Part shown: in pieces, positions 1 through 8,947 of the stretch
Layout: each line of letters starts with the position of its first letter
Numbering within the stretch: position 1 is the first letter of the stretch
Program-made: the position numbers and the translations under genes
Source: Fischerella sp. PCC 9605
GTDB lineage: Bacteria; Cyanobacteriota; Cyanobacteriia; Cyanobacteriales; Nostocaceae
DNA: 64,000 bases
NCBI RefSeq assembly: GCF_000517105.1
Contig: NZ_KI912148.1
Span: 924,518-988,517 of the forward strand
Direction: 5' to 3'
The notes under the pieces: generated by a model
Told to the model about the DNA's origin: nothing
The model's input: only the letters and a program-made list of their open reading frames with translations
The model's database searches: none

Positions 1-740
1 AAATTTCCGCCGCCTTGGGTGAAATTCAACAGATGGCAGACTCAACACAAGCAGTCGTTACAAGTGCCGAGTTAGTTCACGTCGCTGTAGAAAAGGCAAA
101 CCAAACCTTGGAAGATGGTGATCGCGCCATGAACCAGACAGTAGAAGCCATTCAAGCAATTCGAGAAACCGTTGCCCAAACAGGGAAGAAGATTAAGCGT
201 CTGAGCGATTCTTCCCAGAATATCTCGAAAGTAGTGAACTTGATTAGTAACTTTGCCACCCAAACAAACGTCTTGGCGTTGAATGCAGCCATTGAAGCAA
301 CTCGCGCTGGCGAATACGGCAAAGGCTTTGCGGTGGTTGCGGATGAAGTTCGTTCCCTGTCTCGCCAGTCTGCCGCAGCCACGATTGAAATTGAAAAACT
401 GGTGCAAGAGATTCAAGCAGAAACAGGGGAAGTGGCAATGGCAATGGAAACGGGTATACAACAGGTGTTAGAAGGAACAAACCTAGTCAGTGAAACCCGA
501 CGAAACCTGAACGCGATCGTGGCAGCTACAGCACAGATAAGTCAACTGCTTGAGCAAATTACCGCAGCTACCCAAACCCAAATGACGCGTTCTGTTTCTG
601 TTACTACCTCCATGCAACAAGTCGCGGAAATTTCTCACAATACCGTTGCCCAAGCACAAGCCCTCGCTGCGGTTTTTCAACAGCTTTTAGCAACGGCAAA
701 AGAGTTACTGACAACAGCAAGTCAATTTAAAGTCAATTAA
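1..740 (+). CDS. Methyl-accepting chemotaxis protein, C-terminal part (5' truncated by window edge)
   Basis: The reading frame is open from the first base of the window (frame of base 3), so this is the 3' end of a longer gene and not a gene starting at the internal TTG at 15. The translation is the cytoplasmic signalling coiled coil of a chemoreceptor. The hairpin tip that binds CheA/CheW is visible as [16 protein letters not shown] followed by [12 protein letters not shown]. The heptad-rich helix then runs to the C-terminus. No C-terminal CheR-tethering pentapeptide is seen. A hybrid CheA follows about 160 bases downstream on the same strand, so the two probably form one receptor-kinase module of the kind that controls type IV pili or hormogonium motility in cyanobacteria. 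The sensory domain lies outside the window, so the stimulus cannot be judged. Confidence 0.93.
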   Translation, partial: ISAALGEIQQMADSTQAVVTSAELVHVAVEKANQTLEDGDRAMNQTVEAIQAIRETVAQTGKKIKRLSDSSQNISKVVNLISNFATQTNVLALNAAIEATRAGEYGKGFAVVADEVRSLSRQSAAATIEIEKLVQEIQAETGEVAMAMETGIQQVLEGTNLVSETRRNLNAIVAATAQISQLLEQITAATQTQMTRSVSVTTSMQQVAEISHNTVAQAQALAAVFQQLLATAKELLTTASQFKVN

Positions 741-890
741 GTAAGTTGGTTGGTTGTTGGTTGTTAGTGGTTGTAGAGACGTGCCATGGCACGTCTGTAC
801 ATTGGTTAGTGGTTAGTTGTTTCCTTCTCCCACTCCCCCACTCCTCCACTCCCCCACTCCCTCACTCTCCTCTCTTCAATGAAGGTAATT
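741..890. repeat. Repeat-filled spacer: heptamer-like TTAGTGG tract, palindrome copy 1 and a C-rich tract
   Basis: After the receptor stop codon the DNA is a (G)TTGGTTGTTAGTGG-type tract. It then carries the perfect palindrome core GACGTGCCATGGCACGTC (about 772-802), more TTAGTGG units and a run of CCCCACTCC-like units just before the cheA start. The same palindrome recurs at 24323, 25875 and 28949. No terminator with a T-run was seen, so receptor and kinase may be co-transcribed. Confidence 0.85.
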
Positions 891-897
891 GAATATT

Positions 898-3800
898 ATG
901 ATCGCAGACTCTTCAATCCGCGAACAAGGTTATATATATTTCCTGGCGGAAGCACCAGAATTACTGCAACAAATTGAACAGGAACTGTTTAGCTTATCAA
1001 CAGATTTTAGTACTGCCAAAGTTCATACTTTGATGCGGGCAACGCATACCATCAAAGGTGGGGCAGCAAATATAGGGTTAGAGGTGATTAACAAGGTAGC
1101 GCATTACCTAGAAGATATCGTCAAGTGTCTGTATAATCCCGATGTCATTGTAGACGCCCAATTACAAGCGCTGCTTGTGGAGGCTTATGAGTGTTTGCGT
1201 TTACCTCTAACGGCGGAATTGACAGGAACAAGTATCGATGAGGAGGAGATTCTCCAACGGGCAGCGACTGTGTTCGCTAAGTTGCAGGAAAAACTAGGAG
1301 ATGCATTTGAGGATAACACCCATATTCCCACATCTGCCGAATTGGGGTTTGATATTGTCCAGTCGATTTTTGGAACTGGTGTAACACAAAGACTGGAAAC
1401 GATTGCAGCAGCATTGCAATCAACTACAGATGTGATGGAAATGGCTGGGTTATTGTATTCTCAGGCTGAGGTATTTGCTGGCTTAGGTGAATCATTAAAT
1501 TTACCAGGATTCAGTCAGATTGCCCAAACTACAATCAAGGCAGTGGAGACGAACACACAAGAAGTCTTCAAAATAGGAGAGTTAGCTTTAGCTGATTTAC
1601 AACAAGCGCGAGATGCTGTGCTAGGAGGCGATCGCTTTCAAGGCGGCGCACCTTCTGCTGCTTTGCAAAAATTTACCACATCAATAATAGATGTCGATGC
1701 CAAGACATTACAACCAATATTTACCACAACTTTAAGCGCAGAACTTCAAGAATTATATAAATTTTTAACGCAAAATTTTCAAGTTAAAGGCCAGTGCTTA
1801 AAACCTAAAACTGCCAAACTATATCTTCAAATCGTCCACTATCTTTTAGGCTGGTTTAAGCATAAATTACATATTCCTACCTCAGATCTGAATTTATTGT
1901 TACTTGTTCCCCAATTACCAAATCTTAGTACGCATGATTCTTTAAAAGATTGGCTACAGCAATTTTGGCAGTTTATCTCTGAACCAGAAGATAGCCACAG
2001 CCTGACTCTTTATCGCCAAGGTGTGGTTTTAACTATTCTTTTGGCAGTGGCGCGTTTTCAAGCACACAAAGGTGCAACGAATACTGCCATATTAGAAGAA
2101 CTGACACGCCAAATTCAAGCTATAGCGCAAGAATATAAACAATATCCGCCTGTTACTTCCCAGGAAAAGCAATGGTTCAAAAGTCAGAAATTAAAGCAGT
2201 TAGTTAAAAATTCACAAGAAATAATCTCTACTGAGCTACCTTTAATTACTGATAATTTTATCGAAAAAAACTGGCAAGAACAAGAGTGTTCTACGAATCT
2301 GAACGCAGAACAATTCTCAACTAAAATATCAGAAACACCAGAAATTCTTGATACTCAGACTTTAGTAACAGCAGAGCCTACGGTTGCACTCAACAACCGT
2401 GCTACACCAAAATCACCTTCTGTATCTTCAGCAAGCTCACGTCAGAAAACATTTGTACGTGTCGATGTAGAAGAACTAAAACGTCTTGATTATTTAGTTG
2501 GAGAATTACTGGTTTATGAACAACGACGCAGCTTGCAAAATGAACAACTCAAAGACACTATAACAGTTTTGTCGCAGCAATTGCACAGACATCTAGGAAC
2601 GTTGCATCTCCATCAAGACCTATCAAAATTTGATTTTCGGGAAAGGCGTGTAGAGTCAGATGCTGCTGTCGAAGAAACGCTGCAATTACAAGAGACGGCG
2701 GATTCTTTAAATGCAATGCTACAACAATCCCAGCAAATGCAAGAAAAGCAGCAGCGCTTGGTACTAAATATTATCGATCGGCTAGTAAATGCACGGATGC
2801 TACCTCTGGAGTATATTGTACATCGCTTCCCCCAAATGTTACAGCATCTGAGCCAGGTATATAGCAAGCATGTGGAGTTGAAGTTGACTGGGACAGAGGT
2901 ACTGGTAGATAAAGCGATCGCCGAAAAATTGTACGATCCTCTGGTGCAACTGTTGCGAAATGCCTTCGATCACGGCATTGAACAACCAGAAGTACGCCGC
3001 CAACAAGGTAAACCAGAACAAGGTGTAATTGAAGTCTGTGCTTATCATCGAGGTAGTCAAACAGTGATTGAAGTCCGAGATGATGGACAGGGATTGAATC
3101 TAGAAAAGATTCACGCCAAAGCTATACAACTGGGATTGTTAAACGCAGACAATACTCATCCCACACCAGATCGACTCCTCGAATTCCTGTTTGCACCGGG
3201 ATTTTCCACCACTGATAAAGTCAGTGAAATTTCGGGACGAGGAATGGGTTTAGACATTGTGCGATCGCAATTACAAGCCCTCAATGGTACGGTGACGGTG
3301 CAATCTTTACCCGGACAGGGAACAACTTTTATCCTGACAATTCCTTTTTCTATGACCACAGAAAAACTGATGCTTGTCCAAGCGGGGGGTGTAACTTACG
3401 CGCTGCTGTTGGACAGTATTGAAAAAATCCTGATTCCAACTCCTGAACAAATCAAAGTATTTGATGGCAAGCATGTTCTTTACTTGCAGACAGGCAAAGA
3501 TGAGTGCATGGTCAGTTTACAGCAGATGGCAGACTTAATGCCTTATACTGGCTGCAATTACCATTACACCCCGAACACGCACTCACCTGTATTGTTATTG
3601 CGTTGTCAACAAGGGATTGTGGCTTTAGTTGTCGATCAAATTATTGGTGAACAAGAATTAGTGATTCGACCTTTGGGAGGGGCGATCGCACCACCAAAGT
3701 ATATCTATGGCTGTACAAATTTGGCAAATGGCAAGCTGGTCTTAGTCATCGATGGTACTTTATTGACACAAGCACAGCAAATGCAAGCACAATTAGAGTA

Positions 3801-4326
3801 CATGAGGCTACCAGCAGCAAATGTTGTGCAGCAAAAAAACTATTTACAGCCCTCAGCAGTTACTAAGCAATCTGTGCCATTGTTAACTCCAGCTACGGTA
3901 GCTCCGTCTGTATTGCCAACTCACGCTGCTACAAAAGTGGTAATGGTTGTGGATGATTCCCTCAGTTTTCGCCAAACTCTTTCCTTGATTTTGCAAAAAT
4001 TCGGCTATCAAGTCTTGCAGGCACAAAATGGACTAGAAGCACTAAAACAATTACAGCAACATCCTGAAATTCAATTGGTGATTTCTGACTTAGAAATGCC
4101 ATCCATGAATGGATTGGAATTTCTTAGCCGTCTCCACCAGTATCCTCATTTTGCCCACAAGCCTGTTGTAATTCTTACATCCAGGAGCGTGCAAACCTAT
4201 CGTCAGATGGCACAACATTTAGGGGCAGCTGCATATCTTACCAAACCTTATGTAGAACAGGAACTTGTTTCTACGGTGGAACGTTTTCTTGGTACGAATG
4301 AGTTACCGAAATTGATTCATTCGTAA
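898..4326 (+). CDS. Hybrid chemotaxis histidine kinase CheA with C-terminal receiver
   Basis: A CheA-type kinase of 1142 aa with an attached response regulator. Domains in order: an HPt domain (residues about 5-110) with the phospho-accepting His50 in ATHTIKGGAANIG; a long, poorly conserved linker; a dimerisation region near 520-610; an ATPase domain (about 630-820) with N-box LLRNAFDHGIE, DDGQGLN and GRGMGLDIV; a CheW-like domain (about 830-960); and a receiver domain (about 1015-1135) with DD near its start, phospho-acceptor Asp near 1064 (ISDLEMP) and a TKPY lysine. A start at ATG 898 is preferred; a TTG at 889 in the same frame would add three residues. It acts in the cytoplasm with the upstream receptor. 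The PilL/HmpE/PixL-like domain order suggests control of phototaxis or twitching motility, but the specific system cannot be named from this alone. Confidence 0.93.
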   Translation: MIADSSIREQGYIYFLAEAPELLQQIEQELFSLSTDFSTAKVHTLMRATHTIKGGAANIGLEVINKVAHYLEDIVKCLYNPDVIVDAQLQALLVEAYECLRLPLTAELTGTSIDEEEILQRAATVFAKLQEKLGDAFEDNTHIPTSAELGFDIVQSIFGTGVTQRLETIAAALQSTTDVMEMAGLLYSQAEVFAGLGESLNLPGFSQIAQTTIKAVETNTQEVFKIGELALADLQQARDAVLGGDRFQGGAPSAALQKFTTSIIDVDAKTLQPIFTTTLSAELQELYKFLTQNFQVKGQCLKPKTAKLYLQIVHYLLGWFKHKLHIPTSDLNLLLLVPQLPNLSTHDSLKDWLQQFWQFISEPEDSHSLTLYRQGVVLTILLAVARFQAHKGATNTAILEELTRQIQAIAQEYKQYPPVTSQEKQWFKSQKLKQLVKNSQEIISTELPLITDNFIEKNWQEQECSTNLNAEQFSTKISETPEILDTQTLVTAEPTVALNNRATPKSPSVSSASSRQKTFVRVDVEELKRLDYLVGELLVYEQRRSLQNEQLKDTITVLSQQLHRHLGTLHLHQDLSKFDFRERRVESDAAVEETLQLQETADSLNAMLQQSQQMQEKQQRLVLNIIDRLVNARMLPLEYIVHRFPQMLQHLSQVYSKHVELKLTGTEVLVDKAIAEKLYDPLVQLLRNAFDHGIEQPEVRRQQGKPEQGVIEVCAYHRGSQTVIEVRDDGQGLNLEKIHAKAIQLGLLNADNTHPTPDRLLEFLFAPGFSTTDKVSEISGRGMGLDIVRSQLQALNGTVTVQSLPGQGTTFILTIPFSMTTEKLMLVQAGGVTYALLLDSIEKILIPTPEQIKVFDGKHVLYLQTGKDECMVSLQQMADLMPYTGCNYHYTPNTHSPVLLLRCQQGIVALVVDQIIGEQELVIRPLGGAIAPPKYIYGCTNLANGKLVLVIDGTLLTQAQQMQAQLEYMRLPAANVVQQKNYLQPSAVTKQSVPLLTPATVAPSVLPTHAATKVVMVVDDSLSFRQTLSLILQKFGYQVLQAQNGLEALKQLQQHPEIQLVISDLEMPSMNGLEFLSRLHQYPHFAHKPVVILTSRSVQTYRQMAQHLGAAAYLTKPYVEQELVSTVERFLGTNELPKLIHS

Positions 4327-4885
4327 AGAAATACTTAATTCTATTCACAAGCATTGATGTTTATATTTATACTTCTAATCGAGTACCTGCGAAACTAGTT
4401 GCTAGTATAAACAGGTGCTCCAGGGTGCTTATTTGTACGGGCATTAGTTCCTATCCTTTGGGTAATTCTTTGCTGACTGGGAACTAATGTTACTGAGTTA
4501 TATCAGTTACAAAAAAACAGGTAATTTCCAAAGTTGCGTTGTTTTTTTCTTCAGAAGCGTGCATCTACTTTTTTCTGAAAACGCAGTTTGGTATCGATTT
4601 GCCATGCGATAAATTGATTTCCCCATCACAGCCGCTAAAGTTGCAAGCAATGTATATGTTTGCAAATTTTGCGAACTTGTTGTGGTGTTGATACCAAGTT
4701 GTGTTCAGATATAGCAATTCGTGCCCTCTCCCCCTCCCCTCTCCCAAATTGGGAGAGGGGAGGGGGAGAGGGAAGTACTATCTTTGACTGCAACCTAGTA
4801 TGAAGTACAACACTAACCCAACCCAGCAATATCAATTTGTTAGAGCTGATTCAGTAATTTCCACTAAGCCACGGGAATATATAGC
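4327..4885. other. Gene-free stretch with two inverted repeats
   Basis: There is no convincing gene in these 559 bases. An inverted repeat with 10-bp arms (CATTAGTTCC at 4442-4451 and GGAACTAATG at 4479-4488) lies about 115 bases after the cheA stop. It has no T-run, so it is not a clear terminator. A second, longer hairpin at about 4724-4773 has C/T-rich and G/A-rich arms around CCCAAATTGGG. It looks like a dispersed repeat of the kind that recurs in this genome. The remaining DNA is AT-rich and unassigned. Confidence 0.6.
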
Positions 4886-7210
4886 ATGACTCGTTTATCA
4901 AATCCGATTGAAAACATTAAAAATCACTATACGGTAGTAGTAATCGGTTCTGGATATGGAGGTGCGATCGCAGCATCGCGCCTTGCTCGTGCCGGACAGC
5001 AGGTGTGCGTACTAGAGCGAGGAAAAGAGTTTCAGCCAGGTGAATACCCCAACCAACCAACAGAAGCTGTCAAAGAAATGCAGGTAGACTTACCTGGTGG
5101 TAAACACATAGGTTCGCGCACTGGTTTATATGATTTCCATATTAATAAAGATATTAATGTATTCGTAGGTTGTGGTCTAGGTGGCACATCATTAGTAAAT
5201 GCTAACGTCTCCTTACGAGCCGAACCCCGTGTTTTTGCCGATCCTCGCTGGCCAAAGGATTTACGTGAAGATATCGATACCCTATTGGCAGAAGGATATC
5301 GTCGTGCAGAAGAGATGCTCAAGCCTGTCCCCTATCCACAAGATAGACCGCACGTACGCAAATTACAAGCGTTGGAAAAATCTGCTCAATACTTGAATGA
5401 AAAGTTTTATCGACCACCCATCAACGTCACTTTTCAAGATGGGGTGAATCACGTAGGTGTGGAACAAAAAACTTGTAATCTCTGCGGTGACTGCGTTTCT
5501 GGCTGCAACAATAAAGCCAAAAATACTGTTTTAATGAATTACTTGCCTGATGCTAAGAATCACGGCGCGGAGATTTACACGCAAGTATCAGTGCGACGTT
5601 TAGAACGGGAAGGCGATCGCTGGCTAGTTCACTACCAATTGCTGAATGCTGGACAGGAAAAGTTTGACGCTCCCACAATGTTCGTCAGCGCTGATATGGT
5701 GATTCTAGCAGCGGGTACTCTCGGTTCTACAGAAATTTTGTTGCGTTCTCAAGCAGCAGGCTTACCGTTATCTGACAAGGTAGGACATTACTTCACAGGT
5801 AACGGGGATGTGCTGGCATTTGGCTACAACACCGAGCAAGTAATCAATGGTATTGGCTTTGGCGATCGCCCTCCCAGCCAACAGGAACCTGTAGGCCCTT
5901 GCATTACGGGGATTATCGATATGCGCGAACAGCCTGTGCTAGACAACGGTATGGTGATCGAAGAAGGCTCCATTCCTGGTGGACTTGCTCCGATTCTGCC
6001 AACAAGCTTTGCTGCTGCGGGCAAAATTCTAGGCGAAGATACCGACAATGGTATAGGCGATCGCCTCAAAGAAAAACTCCGAGAAGCAGAAAGTTTAGCT
6101 CATGGTGCTTACACAGGTGCAGTCCGCAACACCCAGACTTATCTAGTCATGACTCACGATGATGCAGCCGGACGGATGTACTTGGAAAACGATCGACTTC
6201 GCGTGGAATGGGAAGGCGTCGGCAAACAACCCATCTTTCAACGGGTGAACGATCGCCTTGAAGAAGCAACTCGTCCCTTGGGTGGTACGCAAATCCCCAA
6301 TCCCATCTGGAGTAATATGTTTGGTCACGATCTAATTACCGTCCATCCTTTAGGTGGTTGTATCTTGGCAGAAGATGCCGAACATGGAGTAGTCAACCAC
6401 AAGGGACAAGTATTTTCCAGTAGCCACAGTACAAACGTCTACGAAAACCTGTACATTGCCGATGGTTCAGTCATCCCTCGTACTCTCGGAGTCAATCCGC
6501 TACTGACAATTTCTGCGATCGCTGAGCGCTGCTGTGCCCTCATCGCCAAAGACAGGGGTTGGACAATTAACTATGACTTACCTTCCGTACCAGTAACTCC
6601 AACAGAAGCAGCCAAAGTAGGAATTCAATTCACCGAAACCATGCGCAGTTTCTTTTCCACGCAAGTCAAAGACGACTACCAAAAGGCAGCACAGCAAGGT
6701 AAAAAAGACAACTCATCCCTAGAGTTTACCGTCACGGTAATTGCCGATGACTTAGAGGTACTACTCAACGACCCCAACCACCCTGCCAAGATAGTCGGTA
6801 CGGTAAAAGCTCTTGCTATTTCCGCAGATCCACTGACAGTTACTAATGGCAAGTTCAACTTATTTGTGCAGGAACAAGACCAGCCCGATACACGACAAAT
6901 GCGCTACCGCATGTACATGACTGCAGAAACAGGGCAGACCTACTACTTTGAAGGCTTCAAGCAAATTCACGATGACCCTGGCTTTGATGTGTGGTCTGAT
7001 ACTACCACTCTTTATATCACTGTTTATGAGGGCGACAGTAGTAACAATCCCGTCTTGGGTAAAGGTATTCTCAAAATTCAACCTGTAGATTTCATTAAGC
7101 AAATGACCACCCTGAAAGTTACAAATGCCGAAAACCGCTGGCAACAACTGCAAGCAATAGATCGCTTTAGCCGCTTCTTTGCTGGTACCTTAACTGAAGT
7201 TTACGTTTAA
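4886..7210 (+). CDS. GMC-type (cholesterol-oxidase-like) FAD oxidoreductase with a four-Cys motif
   Basis: A 774-aa flavoprotein. The N-terminus carries the FAD-binding GSGYGGAIAASRLARAG (residues 21-37). The GMC active-site/C-terminal signature HPLGGC begins at His487, followed by a late FAD contact region (YIADGSVIPRTLGVNP). Between the FAD segments lies CNLCGDCVSGC (Cys197, 200, 203, 207), which has ferredoxin-like CxxCxxCxxxC spacing. Residues about 590-774 form an extra beta-rich domain after the normal end of the GMC fold. As I recall them, some actinobacterial and proteobacterial relatives continue from such a domain into an alpha/beta hydrolase; here a matching hydrolase is encoded separately at 9997. 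The family oxidises hydroxyl groups of sterols, choline or other alcohols. The substrate here is unknown. No signal peptide is seen, so it is probably cytoplasmic. Confidence 0.9.
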   Translation: MTRLSNPIENIKNHYTVVVIGSGYGGAIAASRLARAGQQVCVLERGKEFQPGEYPNQPTEAVKEMQVDLPGGKHIGSRTGLYDFHINKDINVFVGCGLGGTSLVNANVSLRAEPRVFADPRWPKDLREDIDTLLAEGYRRAEEMLKPVPYPQDRPHVRKLQALEKSAQYLNEKFYRPPINVTFQDGVNHVGVEQKTCNLCGDCVSGCNNKAKNTVLMNYLPDAKNHGAEIYTQVSVRRLEREGDRWLVHYQLLNAGQEKFDAPTMFVSADMVILAAGTLGSTEILLRSQAAGLPLSDKVGHYFTGNGDVLAFGYNTEQVINGIGFGDRPPSQQEPVGPCITGIIDMREQPVLDNGMVIEEGSIPGGLAPILPTSFAAAGKILGEDTDNGIGDRLKEKLREAESLAHGAYTGAVRNTQTYLVMTHDDAAGRMYLENDRLRVEWEGVGKQPIFQRVNDRLEEATRPLGGTQIPNPIWSNMFGHDLITVHPLGGCILAEDAEHGVVNHKGQVFSSSHSTNVYENLYIADGSVIPRTLGVNPLLTISAIAERCCALIAKDRGWTINYDLPSVPVTPTEAAKVGIQFTETMRSFFSTQVKDDYQKAAQQGKKDNSSLEFTVTVIADDLEVLLNDPNHPAKIVGTVKALAISADPLTVTNGKFNLFVQEQDQPDTRQMRYRMYMTAETGQTYYFEGFKQIHDDPGFDVWSDTTTLYITVYEGDSSNNPVLGKGILKIQPVDFIKQMTTLKVTNAENRWQQLQAIDRFSRFFAGTLTEVYV

Positions 7211-7313
7211 TACAAGGTTAGTGGTTAGTGATATTTAGTTATTTGTTGGTTGTTATTAGTTGTTTGGAAAGAACAACCAACAATCAACAACGAACAACCA
7301 ACAACCAACAATT
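7211..7313 (+). repeat. Heptamer-type repeat (TTAGTGG / AACAACC units) before the next start
   Basis: The spacer holds TTAGTGGTTAGTG units and then CAACAACCAAC units that end just before ATG 7314. An in-frame ATG-less extension through the repeat would read MFGKNNQQSTTNNQQPTI, which is simply translated repeat. For this reason the downstream gene is started at 7314 and not at 7260. Confidence 0.85.
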
Positions 7314-8378
7314 ATGCAAATCGACTTTCATCATGGTGTCACCTACGTAGCCGCACGATTGGCTGGATTTGATCGTGAAGCTGCTAGTATCATTGCTTAC
7401 TGCGCTCAGTACGTGGATGATGCCACGAATGCTGGAGTTATCCGCTTTGATAACGGCGCACTATTTAGCCGCATCAGTTCCGCCCACAAAATGCTCGACT
7501 ATCGCAACTTTCAGGAACTGGCAAATCACCGCGTTTGGATTCCCTTTCATTTTCTGCCGGGAAACGGCGGACTAAAAGCAGGGCAAGATCCGTCGAGAAA
7601 CTTTATTGACAAGCTCATCTGTCGCCCTAACAGCTACATAGCTAAGGATATGGTCAAAGAGTGCATCCTCCGCCGTGATGCTTCCTACGGACTGCATCGC
7701 CTTGGCATCACCATGCATGTATATGTCGATACTTGGGCGCACCAGGGCTTTGCCGGTGTCAACCATCAAGTTAATGAAGCTAAAAAGTTGGTGGATGAAT
7801 ACGGCAAACCCGATCGCAGTCTTATGGATCGTCTAAAAAATTACTTTGTTAGCGAAGCTTTACCTCTAGGACACGGAGCAGTTCTCGGCCACCCCGATAA
7901 GCCGTTTTTACGTTGGGGTTATACCAACGGCAGGGGCGAGAAAATTGCCAGAAACAATCCTAAAGATTTTCTGGAGGCGGCTGGCTATATGTGTAAAGCG
8001 ATGCAGCGTTATCTAGCAGGCGATCCAGACGCATCTGTGCCGGGACTGCCGGAATCGGATCGGGCTACAATTGCTTTCATGCTAGAAAATATTACTGATA
8101 ATAATGGTAGTGTCAGACACAAAAAGTGGTTGCAAGCGATCGCCGAGGGTAAGTTTAGCTTTGGCAAAGCATATGTCACCTATATCCCCAAAGGCAAAAA
8201 TTCTTGGAAATATTTAGCCCTTGGTACAGAAGATGATGTAGACCGGGAAAACGAAGTATTTTCTTATCACTCCACCTTTTTAGCCAGTGATTGGAAACTA
8301 TTTCACGACGCTTTGCAGGCACATCACTTTTACATCATCCACGACCTTTTACCTAGGTATGGAATTTGTGTTGCTTAA
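7314..8378 (+). CDS. Uncharacterised protein with HxxxDxxxH motif (DUF6765-like)
   Basis: A 354-aa soluble protein without signal peptide or membrane segment. It starts at ATG 7314, directly after a repeat tract. The N-terminus (MQIDFHHGVTYVAARLAGF) and the spaced acidic/His residues resemble the family I recall as DUF6765; that name is from memory. Within it His135-x3-Asp139-x3-His143 (HVYVDTWAH), together with His6, His7, Asp35, Asp36 and His128, could form a metal site. The spacing is like the HxxxDxxxH zinc motif of phospholipase C / P1 nuclease folds. It sits 100 bases after the GMC oxidoreductase on the same strand and in a cluster with an SDR and a hydrolase, so a role in the same lipid or alcohol pathway is plausible. 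The function is otherwise unknown. Confidence 0.8.
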   Translation: MQIDFHHGVTYVAARLAGFDREAASIIAYCAQYVDDATNAGVIRFDNGALFSRISSAHKMLDYRNFQELANHRVWIPFHFLPGNGGLKAGQDPSRNFIDKLICRPNSYIAKDMVKECILRRDASYGLHRLGITMHVYVDTWAHQGFAGVNHQVNEAKKLVDEYGKPDRSLMDRLKNYFVSEALPLGHGAVLGHPDKPFLRWGYTNGRGEKIARNNPKDFLEAAGYMCKAMQRYLAGDPDASVPGLPESDRATIAFMLENITDNNGSVRHKKWLQAIAEGKFSFGKAYVTYIPKGKNSWKYLALGTEDDVDRENEVFSYHSTFLASDWKLFHDALQAHHFYIIHDLLPRYGICVA

Positions 8379-8384
8379 TACGTA

Positions 8385-8830
8385 CAGAGTTAGTGGTTAG
8401 TGGTGAGCCAGCGCGGTCTACCCTATTGGGAAGCCGCTGCGCGTCTATGGGGAGGCGCGGGTGCCGCATAGGGTCAGCACATAGAGGAGGCGCGTGTTCG
8501 GAAAGAGCGTCCGAACTTTAAGCGCCGTCGCCGTGGTTCCCCCCATGTAGACGCCCGCAGGGCGGCTTCGGTGCAGGGTACGACTGGCGTAGACGCCCCT
8601 TGTGGGCGGTGAGCAGCGCGCGCGGTCTTGGGGAGGCAGTGCGGTCTTGGGGAGGCGCGGGTGCGGAACCTGCGTCCGCACATAGAGCGCCGTGGTTCCC
8701 CCCATGAGCACCTGCCGTGGTTTCCCCCATGAGCGACTGCGTAGACGCGCGCAGCGCGGCTTCTCGCAGAGTAGGGCTTCTCGTAGAGTACCCGGAGGGT
8801 TAGTAGTTAGTGGGAAAAACCAACAACTAA
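8385..8830. repeat. GC-rich REP-like repeat block
   Basis: About 400 bases of GC-rich, internally repetitive DNA sit in an otherwise AT-rich region. Units such as GTAGACGCCCGCAGGGCGGC, GGGGAGGCGCGGGTGC and GTGGTTCCCCCCATG recur within it. The block ends with GCGGCTTCTCGCAGAG and GGCTTCTCGTAGAGTACCC. Related units (cgtagacgcgcagcggcttc) occur at 58689 and 58736. TTAGTGG heptamers bound the block on both sides. Long open frames on the minus strand here are compositional artefacts. Confidence 0.85.
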
Positions 8831-8947
8831 CAATCAATTCTACCTACCAACTACCAATAAACAAATAACAAATTTCTGGAAATCAGCAGCTAGGAACGGT
8901 GAGTAAAAGAACGTACAGCAGTGACACATTAATAACAGAGGTGCTTA

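Noticed and set aside
4442-4488. Terminator of the cheA gene
   Set aside because: The 10-bp inverted repeat has a 27-base loop and no T-run on either side.
7260-7313. Longer N-terminus for the HxxxDxxxH protein
   Set aside because: The extension is translated AACAACC repeat; ATG 7314 begins the family-like sequence.
8445-8837. Long minus-strand open frames (up to 130 codons) in the GC-rich block
   Set aside because: They only translate the REP-like repeats; three overlapping frames are open at once and none has a ribosome-binding site.
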